From: Lysinibacillus mangiferihumi
Lineage (GTDB): Bacteria; Bacillota; Bacilli; Bacillales_A; Planococcaceae
Direction: 5' to 3'
Length of the DNA: 64,000 nucleotides
Assembly (NCBI RefSeq): GCF_003049665.1
Contig: NZ_PYWM01000011.1
Location: 1-64,000, forward strand
Both the position numbers and the translations under genes were made by a program. The notes beneath the pieces were generated by a model, which was given only the letters and a program-made list of their open reading frames with translations, was not told the origin of the DNA and ran no database searches. Positions 25,683 to 33,730 of the stretch are shown here, piece after piece; the stretch's first letter is position 1, and each line of letters opens with the position of its first letter.

Positions 25683-26812
25683 TGATGAAACGTAAAATTT
25701 GTATTGTAACTGGTACTAGAGCGGAGTACGGTCTACTATCAAATCTTGCAAAAAAACTTCGAGAAGATCAAGAATTTGATTTACAAATGGTTGTTACAGG
25801 CATGCATTTATCTCCAGAGTTTGGAAGCACTTATAAAGAAATAGAAAATGATGGCTTTTTTATCAATGAAAAGATAGAAATTCTTTTATCTGCTGATTCT
25901 CCAACCAGCATTGTGAAATCAATGGGACTTGCTACAATTAGTTTTGCAGACGCATTTAATCGTTTACAACCAGATTTACTCATCATTTTAGGTGATCGAT
26001 TTGAAATGTTAGCGGTCGCTCAAACTGCGCTTATTATGCGAATTCCTATTGCTCATATACATGGAGGTGAGTGTACGTTTGGTGCGTATGATGATGCTAT
26101 TCGTCATTCTATTACAAAAATGGCAACATGGCATTTTACAAGTACAGAATCCCATAGAAAACGTGTTATTCAATTAGGTGAATCTCCGGAACGTGTCTTT
26201 AATGTTGGAGCTATGGGTATAGAAAATATTGTGAATTTAACTCTACTGACACGTCAGGAACTATTTCAAACACTGCAACTAGATGAGCAACGACCTATGT
26301 TTTTAATAACCTATCATCCTGAAACGAATGGTCATAATAATGGAGTATACGAATTGTTAAAGACACTAGAAAATTACCCTGATATTAATTTAGTGTTTAC
26401 GAAATCCAATGCTGATAATGGTGGAAGGTTTATTAATGAGGCAATTCAACAATTTACTTTAAAACATAGCAATGCCAAAATATTTGATTCACTCGGTCAG
26501 TTAAAGTATTTAAGTACAGTGAAGCATGCTGATGTTGTCATTGGGAATTCTTCAAGTGGATTAATTGAAGTACCTTATTTAGAAACACCTACTGTTAATT
26601 GTGGAAGTCGTCAGGAAGGGCGTGAGCATCCCAATTCAGTATTTGATACAAATTTGGATGCTGAAAATATACTTATTTCCATTGAAAAGGCAAGAACGTT
26701 TAGCGATAAGTATGAACATATATTTGGCGATGGAATAGTATCTGAAAAAATAATATCAGTATTACGTAGTTTGCCTTCATTTTCTATTCAAAAGGGGTTT
26801 TATGATCTATGA
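25682..26812 (+). CDS. legG: Hydrolysing UDP/GDP-sugar 2-epimerase LegG (NeuC family)
   Basis: 376-aa epimerase with nucleotide release, giving the 2,4-diacetamido-mannose-type sugar for LegI. Family motifs: CIVTGTRAEYGLL at the N-terminus, IHGGECTFGAYDDAIRHSITK, and VIGNSSSGLIEVPYLETPTVN. NeuC, LegG and bacterial WecB share this fold; LegG is chosen because of legB, legC and legI alongside. Two adjacent ATG codons (25682 and 25685) are both possible starts. Confidence 0.9.
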   Translation: MMKRKICIVTGTRAEYGLLSNLAKKLREDQEFDLQMVVTGMHLSPEFGSTYKEIENDGFFINEKIEILLSADSPTSIVKSMGLATISFADAFNRLQPDLLIILGDRFEMLAVAQTALIMRIPIAHIHGGECTFGAYDDAIRHSITKMATWHFTSTESHRKRVIQLGESPERVFNVGAMGIENIVNLTLLTRQELFQTLQLDEQRPMFLITYHPETNGHNNGVYELLKTLENYPDINLVFTKSNADNGGRFINEAIQQFTLKHSNAKIFDSLGQLKYLSTVKHADVVIGNSSSGLIEVPYLETPTVNCGSRQEGREHPNSVFDTNLDAENILISIEKARTFSDKYEHIFGDGIVSEKIISVLRSLPSFSIQKGFYDL

Positions 26813-27888
26813 AAAATAAAACATATATCATTGCTGAAGCAGGTGTCAATCATAATGGGTCATTAGAAATGGCAAAAGAGCTTGTGATGGTTGCAAAAAA
26901 AGCAGGGGCAGACGCGGTAAAATTTCAAACCTTTAAAGCTGAAAATCTAGTTACAAAGAAAGCACAGCAAGCAGCATATCAAGTTGAAAATTTAGGTGAG
27001 GCTTCTTCTCAATTTGCGATGTTGAAAAAACTAGAATTAACTTATGATGAATTTATTGAATTGCAATCATTTTGTCAATCAAAGCAAATAGAATTTCTAT
27101 CGACACCTTTTGACTTTGAAAGTGTCGATTTTTTACTAGATGAAATTGCAATTGCCACAGCTAAAATTCCTTCAGGCGAATTAACGAACGCACCATTTAT
27201 TCATTATATAGCGACAAAACAAAAACCAATAATTTTATCTACTGGAATGGCAACTATTGAGGAAATTCATGAGGCATTAGCATTTATAGCTTATGGTTTA
27301 GTGAAATCGAAGGAACCTGTTACGATAGAGCGCGTCAACGATTTTTATGCTTCTCAAGAAGCTAAAGAAGCGTTAAAAAAATATTTAACATTGTTACATT
27401 GTACAACGCAGTATCCAGCGCCAGTGGATTCTATTAATTTAAAATCTATGATTGAAATGGAAAGAATCTTTCAATTACCGATTGGTTTATCAGACCATTC
27501 AGAAGGAATCCATATTCCACTAGTAGCAATAGGTATGGGTGCAACGGTAATAGAGAAACATTTTACGTTAGATAAAACGTTAGAAGGACCAGATCATGTG
27601 GCATCTTTAAATCCTGATGAACTTAAGTCCATGATAAAAGGAATTAGAGAAGTAGAGCAGGCATTAGGAAATGGCATAAAAAGTCCAACATCTATAGAAC
27701 TTCAAAATCGGATTCCAGCACGGAAAAGCATAGTTGCTAAACAAATGATACAAGCAGGTGAAAAATTCTCTGTTAGCAATTTAACTGTAAAAAGACCTGG
27801 AGATGGTATGCAACCTTCTAAATACTGGTCTCTTATCGGTGAAATTGCCTCAAAATCATATGAAGAGGATGAGCTAATTGATGAATAA
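26809..27888 (+). CDS. legI: N,N'-diacetyllegionaminate synthase LegI (NeuB family)
   Basis: 359-aa enzyme condensing the diacetamido sugar with phosphoenolpyruvate to form legionaminic acid. N-terminal TIM barrel with EAGVNHNGSLEMAKELV, KFQTFKAENL, STPFDFESVDFL and GLSDHSEGI; C-terminal antifreeze-like (SAF) domain from about residue 300 (RKSIVAKQMIQAGEKFSVSN). A segment LVKSKEPVTIERVNDFYASQ in the middle is longer than in many NeuB. Overlaps legG by 4 bp. Confidence 0.92.
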   Translation: MKNKTYIIAEAGVNHNGSLEMAKELVMVAKKAGADAVKFQTFKAENLVTKKAQQAAYQVENLGEASSQFAMLKKLELTYDEFIELQSFCQSKQIEFLSTPFDFESVDFLLDEIAIATAKIPSGELTNAPFIHYIATKQKPIILSTGMATIEEIHEALAFIAYGLVKSKEPVTIERVNDFYASQEAKEALKKYLTLLHCTTQYPAPVDSINLKSMIEMERIFQLPIGLSDHSEGIHIPLVAIGMGATVIEKHFTLDKTLEGPDHVASLNPDELKSMIKGIREVEQALGNGIKSPTSIELQNRIPARKSIVAKQMIQAGEKFSVSNLTVKRPGDGMQPSKYWSLIGEIASKSYEEDELIDE

Positions 27889-28504
27889 GCCGATTATTAT
27901 GATTGGGAATGGTGGACATGCCTCGGTACTAACTGAAATTTTATTAGCACAGAAGGAAACAATTATCGGATTTACTGCACCCACTTTAGAAGAAAATGCT
28001 TTTGGTTTAACTTATTTAGGATCTGATGAGGTAATAGAAGAATATAATCCATCTGACATTGAACTAGTACTTGCTATAGGGACAATTAAACCGTCCCCAT
28101 TACGAGAAAAAATCTTCAATATATTTACGCAAAAAACGTATCATTTTAAATCTGTCATCCATCCTTCAGCCATTATTGCCCCTTCCGTTCAATTAGGTCA
28201 AGGTGTTCAAATAATGGCTGGTACTATTATTCAAACGAATACAACAGTTGCCGATAATAGTATTATAAACACTGGTGCGCTGATTGATCATGATTGTCAA
28301 ATAGGTTCCCATATACATATTGCGCCAGGCACAAAAATATCAGGCAGTGTCCATATAGAAAAAGGAACACATGTCGGAACAGGTGCAACAATTATCCAAG
28401 GCATTCATATAGGATCAAATTGTTTAATTGGTGCAGGGGCTGTTGTGGTTAGTAATTTTGCAAATGGCATAAAAGCAGTTGGCGTACCTGCTAAGGAAGT
28501 GTAA
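27881..28504 (+). CDS. NeuD/PglD-type hexapeptide acetyltransferase (LegH role likely)
   Basis: 207-aa left-handed beta-helix acyltransferase. N-terminal Rossmann-like part (PIIMIGNGGHASVLTEILL), then hexapeptide repeats (SVQLGQGVQIMAGTIIQTN ... GSNCLIGAGAVVVSNF), with the catalytic-type His in TGALIDHDCQIG. PglD, of the same fold, N-acetylates the 4-amino group of UDP-sugars; that step is needed between LegC and LegG, and no other acetyltransferase is present. O-acetylation of the finished sugar is the alternative. Start ATG 27881 within the legI end. Confidence 0.8.
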   Translation: MNKPIIMIGNGGHASVLTEILLAQKETIIGFTAPTLEENAFGLTYLGSDEVIEEYNPSDIELVLAIGTIKPSPLREKIFNIFTQKTYHFKSVIHPSAIIAPSVQLGQGVQIMAGTIIQTNTTVADNSIINTGALIDHDCQIGSHIHIAPGTKISGSVHIEKGTHVGTGATIIQGIHIGSNCLIGAGAVVVSNFANGIKAVGVPAKEV

Positions 28505-28508
28505 CTAT

Positions 28509-29549
28509 ATGAAACAATGGCAAAAAACACTAGTTAATCAAAATCATACTTTACTAGATACAATGAAAATTATTGATGATTCTTCTTTGCAATTTGCAGT
28601 AGTTGTAGATGAAGAACAACATTTGCTTGGGACTGTCACAGATGGAGATATTCGCCGGGGTATTTTGCGAGGTGAGGGTCTTGATGTAACAATTACATCC
28701 ATTATGAACTCAAATCCAATAAGTGCAAGAAGCGGTCAAAATTATCACAAATATAAGCAACTAATGAAATCGAAAATGCTTAAGCAATTACCTATTGTGG
28801 ATGATAATAATAAAATAATTAATATACTATTTGCTGATAATATTGAAACTTCATTAAATAAAAATACGGTTGTGTTAATGCTCGGTGGGTTAGGTACAAG
28901 GTTGCGACCATTAACGAACGATACACCAAAACCAATGCTTAGAGTTGGAAATAAACCAATTTTAGAAACAATAATAGAAGGTTTTAAGCAATATGGCTAT
29001 ACTAATTTTATTTTTTCTGTAAATTACAAAAAAGAGATTATCCAAGACTATTTTCAAAATGGAGAAGCTTTTGATGTAACGATTGAATATATTGAGGAAG
29101 ACAAAAAAATGGGAACTGCAGGAGCGCTTTCCTTATTAAAAAATAGACCGACGAAACCATTTTTTGTGATGAATGGAGATTTGCTAACACAAATTAATTT
29201 TGACCAATTAATGCAATTCCATAATGAGCATAACTCTATTGGAACAATGTGTGTAAGAGAGTATGAGTTTCAAATTCCATACGGAGTTATTGAAACGAGT
29301 GGTGCTGATTTAAAAATGATTAAAGAAAAGCCAATTCATCGAAGCTTTATCAATGCAGGTATTTATGTATTAGATCCAGAGGTTTTTGATTATATTCCAG
29401 AGAATCAATTTTATGATATGCCAGCTTTATTTGAACAATTAATAGAACAGGGAAAGAAAACATTAGCTTTCCCTATTCATGAATATTGGTTAGATATAGG
29501 CCAAATGGATGATTACAATAGAGCAAATGATGAATTGAAGGAGTTTTAA
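28509..29549 (+). CDS. ptmE: CBS-domain sugar nucleotidyltransferase (PtmE-like)
   Basis: 346 aa. Two CBS motifs at the N-terminus (about 5-115; VVVDEEQHLLGTVTDGDIRRG, PIVDDNNKIINILFADN) are followed by a sugar-1-phosphate nucleotidyltransferase domain (VVLMLGGLGTRLRPLTNDTPKPM, FFVMNGDLLTQINF). In Campylobacter, PtmE of this build makes GDP-GlcN from GlcN-1-P for the GDP-based legionaminic pathway. Its presence suggests LegB and LegG here use GDP sugars. ATG 28509 chosen; the frame extends further upstream without a ribosome site. Confidence 0.85.
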   Translation: MKQWQKTLVNQNHTLLDTMKIIDDSSLQFAVVVDEEQHLLGTVTDGDIRRGILRGEGLDVTITSIMNSNPISARSGQNYHKYKQLMKSKMLKQLPIVDDNNKIINILFADNIETSLNKNTVVLMLGGLGTRLRPLTNDTPKPMLRVGNKPILETIIEGFKQYGYTNFIFSVNYKKEIIQDYFQNGEAFDVTIEYIEEDKKMGTAGALSLLKNRPTKPFFVMNGDLLTQINFDQLMQFHNEHNSIGTMCVREYEFQIPYGVIETSGADLKMIKEKPIHRSFINAGIYVLDPEVFDYIPENQFYDMPALFEQLIEQGKKTLAFPIHEYWLDIGQMDDYNRANDELKEF

Positions 29550-29550
29550 A

Positions 29551-30231
29551 GTGAATTTAAAAATTTTAGCAATTATCCCTGCGCGTGGGGGATCAAAAGG
29601 TGTTCCGCGTAAAAATATCCGGAACCTTGCTGGAAAGCCCTTAATTGCGTGGACCATCGAAGAAGCAAAAAAATCAAAATATATTAATCGATTAGTATTA
29701 TCATCTGATGATGATGAAATTATTGAAGTTGCAAAAGAGTACGGGTGTGATGTTCCTTTTAAACGTCCAAAAGAACTTGCTCAGGACGATACTCCAGGAA
29801 TAGAAACAGTTCTTCATGCAATTGAACATTGTCCAGGTTATGATTTTGTTATGATTCTCCAACCGACTTCTCCTTTACGCACAGTCGAGGATATAGACCA
29901 GTGTATTGAATATACAATGAGAGAAAATGCCAAGTTATGTGTGTCGGTCTCAGAAGCTTCGCAATCACCTTATTGGATGTATAAAAGAGAAGATGATTAT
30001 TTAGTTCCATTGATTAAACAAGATAAATTAATTACTAGAAGACAAGATATACCAAAAGTTTTTATATTAAATGGGTCTATCTATCTTGGAGATATAGAAA
30101 AAATTAAAGCAGCGAAATCATTTATTACAAATGAAACAAAAGCTTATGAGATGCCCATTAGTAAATCTTACGATATAGATAGCTTGGATGATTTTATTAT
30201 TTGCGAAAATTTTATAAAAAAACTTCCATAA
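29551..30231 (+). CDS. legF: CMP-legionaminic acid synthetase LegF (NeuA family)
   Basis: 226-aa cytidylyltransferase activating legionaminic acid with CTP; the product is the donor for Maf. Motifs: IIPARGGSKGVPRKNIRNLAGKPL (CTP-binding, long form cut here), LQPTSPLRTVEDID, and SYDIDSLDDF with the metal-binding Asp pair. GTG start, one base after the ptmE stop, with AAGGAG upstream. Confidence 0.93.
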   Translation: MNLKILAIIPARGGSKGVPRKNIRNLAGKPLIAWTIEEAKKSKYINRLVLSSDDDEIIEVAKEYGCDVPFKRPKELAQDDTPGIETVLHAIEHCPGYDFVMILQPTSPLRTVEDIDQCIEYTMRENAKLCVSVSEASQSPYWMYKREDDYLVPLIKQDKLITRRQDIPKVFILNGSIYLGDIEKIKAAKSFITNETKAYEMPISKSYDIDSLDDFIICENFIKKLP

Positions 30232-30252
30232 ACTGATTGAAAAGGAGAAAAA

Positions 30253-32226
30253 ATGATAAAAGAAGTTAAGCAATTAAAAAAAAGAATAGAATTAGCTTTT
30301 AATCAAAATGATTATGAAAACTTGAAGAAATTGTTAAAAAGCTACCCTATAAAAAATGAATTTTATTATATAGCAAGAGCAAATTATAATTATTGTAAAG
30401 GAGAAATTAATAAAGGAATTGAGGTTTTGCAAGAGAGTTTACAAAAATTTAGCAATTCCTTTGAAATCCATTTTAATTTAGCAACACTCTTTGCAGCTAA
30501 AGAGCAATATAATGATGCAATATTAACTTATGCTAGAGCAGTAAAATTAGCTAGTAATAAGGAAGATAAAGATGAGGCATTGACTAAAATAAACGATCTT
30601 TTACAGGTACTAGAGCTAGATATAAAAAATAGTAAAAGCGAATTACAAAAAGTTGCACATAATGCTCAACTTATAATAAATGAATTTGATGATAGAATAT
30701 TCCCCCTTACTCGAAATAATGATAGTATAATTCGTAAAGTAGATAATGGTGAATTAGTAAATCTATACCGTACTTTTAATACGATTGAAAATATTGATGA
30801 AACTAGTCGATTTTTCTTTAAAACAGAGCTATTTAAAGGGCAATCTACTAAAGAGCAGGTATTTAAAATAGAGAAACCCTCTATTGTGCCAATTAGCTTT
30901 ATCGATGGAGTTTCAAAAGTTATTGTTAATACTCCAACAAATCAATTCAAGTATAATATTGGAACTTTAGATAAAAATCATTATCATTATTTACGTTTTG
31001 ATGAGCCAGGACAATATAAAATAGTTACTGATACCCCTATTTTTGTAGGAAACGTACTTTCATTAGAAAATGAGCCACAAAAAGTTAAATTAGCAATTAA
31101 TATTTTTATTGATGGTTTATCGGGTGCTTTTTTGAAAGAACATATGGAAGAGTATATGCCTCGTACAGCTGAATACTTTAAGAAAGGTTTTATTAATACT
31201 AACTGTTATACAACGGGGGATTGGACATATCCATCAGTATCAAGTTTATTAACAGGAAAAACTACTTTAAACCATGCTAGGCATCACCCTACGAACTTTT
31301 TCGACTTTACAAAATATAATCGTATTTTCTTTGAAGATATAAGAGAAAACGGATATATCACAGGACAATTTAATAATAATTGGCGTATGACACCTACATA
31401 TGGCTATTCTGAAGGAATGGATCGATTAGTATATCAAAACTTCTTAGGTGGATTTGCTGCAGGTGAAGTGTTAAGTGAGGCTATTGAACATATCGAAACA
31501 TTTAAAAATGCTTCACAATACTTATGGATAAGTTTAACAGATTTACATGATGTTGCAGATGAAATCAATGATAACTTTATGAGTCAAGCTAATACTCATT
31601 CCCAATACTTCCAAGAGAAAAAAAAGGGAGTTACATCTGTTCAATCAAAATATGATGAAAATAAAATTGAACGCTATATTCAAGAAATGAAGCGTTTAGA
31701 TCTGCATTTATCAATGCTCTATAATTATTTAAATACAAATTACAGACTAGATGAGATAGTATTGATGTTATTTTCAGATCATGGACAAACATACTTTTCG
31801 GAAGAAGAGTTCTTGTTACATGAGTATCGAACAAACATTCCATTTATGGCTGTAGGTAAAAATGTACCTCAGAAAACAAGTAATGAACTCTGTAGTATAG
31901 TTGATATCTTCCCTACTTTATTGCAAATATTAGGTATTGGGAATGATGGAAATGAAGGGAAAGTACTTAAAGATTTTGATGGAGAAGGACGGAAATATGT
32001 AATAACAGAAACGATTCATCCAAACCAGCCATATTTAGTAACTTTAAAAACAGAGGATGTTGAATATCGTTTTAAGACCATTGATAATGTGGATGGAAAT
32101 TGCCGTGTAGACTTAGAGCACTTTGATTTTTGGGCTATTGATAGATATAGCGGACAAATAATGGAAAATAAAGATAATAAATGTTTAGATTATATAATAG
32201 AAAGAGCAGCTATATTACAACGATAA
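30253..32226 (+). CDS. TPR protein with an alkaline-phosphatase-superfamily (Thr-nucleophile) domain
   Basis: 657 aa. Residues about 35-120 look like two or three TPR units. About 280-620 is a sulfatase/phosphotransferase fold: IFIDGLSG (metal Asp 287), TGDWTYPSVSSLLTGK with Thr325 at the nucleophile position, FSDHG (Asp509-His510) and LLHEYRTNIPFM (His523). A Thr nucleophile is typical of LtaS and phosphoethanolamine transferases, whereas sulfatases have Cys or Ser. No signal peptide or membrane segment, so it should act in the cytosol. By context it may transfer or remove a phospho-group on the flagellin glycan. Co-directional in the island, after legF. Confidence 0.75.
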   Translation: MIKEVKQLKKRIELAFNQNDYENLKKLLKSYPIKNEFYYIARANYNYCKGEINKGIEVLQESLQKFSNSFEIHFNLATLFAAKEQYNDAILTYARAVKLASNKEDKDEALTKINDLLQVLELDIKNSKSELQKVAHNAQLIINEFDDRIFPLTRNNDSIIRKVDNGELVNLYRTFNTIENIDETSRFFFKTELFKGQSTKEQVFKIEKPSIVPISFIDGVSKVIVNTPTNQFKYNIGTLDKNHYHYLRFDEPGQYKIVTDTPIFVGNVLSLENEPQKVKLAINIFIDGLSGAFLKEHMEEYMPRTAEYFKKGFINTNCYTTGDWTYPSVSSLLTGKTTLNHARHHPTNFFDFTKYNRIFFEDIRENGYITGQFNNNWRMTPTYGYSEGMDRLVYQNFLGGFAAGEVLSEAIEHIETFKNASQYLWISLTDLHDVADEINDNFMSQANTHSQYFQEKKKGVTSVQSKYDENKIERYIQEMKRLDLHLSMLYNYLNTNYRLDEIVLMLFSDHGQTYFSEEEFLLHEYRTNIPFMAVGKNVPQKTSNELCSIVDIFPTLLQILGIGNDGNEGKVLKDFDGEGRKYVITETIHPNQPYLVTLKTEDVEYRFKTIDNVDGNCRVDLEHFDFWAIDRYSGQIMENKDNKCLDYIIERAAILQR

Positions 32227-32249
32227 TAATAGAATAATGGAGTATTTAA

Positions 32250-32915
32250 ATGTATAAAAATGAGGGATATTGGAATAATTTTTATCTTAATAATAAAGAA
32301 TTAAAAAATGCATCGGAATTTATCAAATCTGATTATTTAAGTAAATACAATGCAGAAGAATATTTAATATTAGAGTTAGGTTGTGGGGCTGGGGCCGACA
32401 GTTTTTATTTAGCTAATAAATGTTTTGAAGTAATAGCTATAGATGGATCTGAAACTGCTATTACAAAAAACAAAGCACTAGAAAATAATTTCGTCGAGTT
32501 CTTCTGTAAAAATTTAAGCGATGAGAAGGAGGTGAAAAATTTATTATATTATGTCAATGAGAAAGCTTTAAGAGGTCAAAAAAATATATTAATTTACACA
32601 AGATTTTTCTTGCATTCGATTTCAGAGAGTGTAGAAGATATATTACTTTCAGCTATAAAAGTAAATTCGAAAGTACCTACAAGCTTTGTCAGTGAATTTC
32701 GTGTGAAAGAAGATGAAAAACTATACAAAGTCTTTAATAATCATTATAGACGATATGTAGATACTAATTTATTTTTAGAAAAATTCATAAATGAAGGCTT
32801 TGAAGTAGAAAAATTTGAAAAAGCACGTGGGTTATCCCCATTTAAAGATGAAGATCCTTTTCTTGCAAGAGTATCGTTGAGATATAATTTAGACTTAAAG
32901 AGTGCGAAAATTTGA
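32250..32915 (+). CDS. SAM-dependent methyltransferase
   Basis: 221-aa class I methyltransferase. SAM-binding motif I LELGCGAGADSFYLA (about 45-58), then an acidic VIAIDGSETA (motif II). The substrate is not evident. Last gene of the glycosylation island, 23 bp after the TPR-phosphotransferase-like gene, so O- or N-methylation of the legionaminic glycan is a fair guess. A very strong terminator lies 100 bp downstream. Confidence 0.82.
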   Translation: MYKNEGYWNNFYLNNKELKNASEFIKSDYLSKYNAEEYLILELGCGAGADSFYLANKCFEVIAIDGSETAITKNKALENNFVEFFCKNLSDEKEVKNLLYYVNEKALRGQKNILIYTRFFLHSISESVEDILLSAIKVNSKVPTSFVSEFRVKEDEKLYKVFNNHYRRYVDTNLFLEKFINEGFEVEKFEKARGLSPFKDEDPFLARVSLRYNLDLKSAKI

Positions 32916-33026
32916 GCAAAGCTAAGAAATACTAAGAGTATTAATAAATAAACATACTTATTTATTTTATATCTAATAATGAGAATTATATTAGTGAAGG
33001 AATAAAGCTTTCATTCTGATGTCAAG

Positions 33027-33066
33027 GTCGATTTATATCATTAATTTTGATATAAATCGACTTTTT
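33027..33066 (+). terminator. Terminator of the glycosylation island
   Basis: Perfect 14-bp stem GTCGATTTATATCA / TGATATAAATCGAC, then TTTTT. The rest of the gap up to flaG holds only the sigma-D-like promoter. Confidence 0.88.
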
Positions 33067-33250
33067 AAATGCTTTTAGAATATCAAACTTGTTTCTTTAC
33101 TTTGAAGTGAGGTTCTTTGACTTTATTCTTTTGTTGGTCTTTTGAAATACTTTTTTATCCTAATTTACTTCAAATATTTTATAATACTAGCGTTTTGGAC
33201 CTTTACAATAAATGTTCTTTCTATATATCCACATTGTTTCTCAAAAAACT

Positions 33251-33276
33251 GAAATTCCCTTTTTTTTGACCGATAT
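33251..33276 (+). promoter_or_regulatory. Sigma-D promoter of flaG-fliD
   Basis: GAAA (33251-33254), 14-bp spacer, ACCGATAT (33269-33276), one base off in each box. It sits 40 bp before flaG. Confidence 0.7.
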
Positions 33277-33316
33277 TACTAATAATATTTGTAAGACAGT
33301 CAAGGAGGATGGAAAA

Positions 33317-33703
33317 ATGCGTATTACAAGTAATGCAGATGTAAGTGCAATAACTGCGAGCAAACAAGTTTCGACAAACACTCAAGATATTGACAAGGCA
33401 ATAGTGTCACAAGGAGGCGACACTATAGAAAATAATACAGCACCAGTTGTTGAACAAATACAAGATAATAATGATGATACAAAAGTAAAATTACAAGAAG
33501 CAGTTGATAAAATGAATCAGATGCTAGAGGTCAATCACAACGCAGCAAAATTTAAATATCACGAGGGGCTTGACCGATATTATGTAACTGTAGTAGACCG
33601 TGAAACGGATGAAGTTATAAAAGAAATCCCACCGAAGAGACTATTAGATGCCTTTTATGAAATGCAAAAACTATTTGGCATGATTATAGATGAAAAAATA
33701 TAA
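33317..33703 (+). CDS. flaG: Flagellar protein FlaG
   Basis: 128-aa FlaG-family protein that affects filament length or capping; its gene commonly precedes fliD. The conserved C-terminal domain reads FKYHEGLDRYYVTVVDRETDEVIKEIPPKRLLD (cut from a longer match) with LFGMIIDEKI at the end. ATG 33317 has AAGGAGG 8 nt upstream; the longer in-frame ATG at 33212 lies before the promoter and is not credible. Confidence 0.92.
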   Translation: MRITSNADVSAITASKQVSTNTQDIDKAIVSQGGDTIENNTAPVVEQIQDNNDDTKVKLQEAVDKMNQMLEVNHNAAKFKYHEGLDRYYVTVVDRETDEVIKEIPPKRLLDAFYEMQKLFGMIIDEKI

Positions 33704-33730
33704 GATGATTTATAAAATGGAGGAATACTT

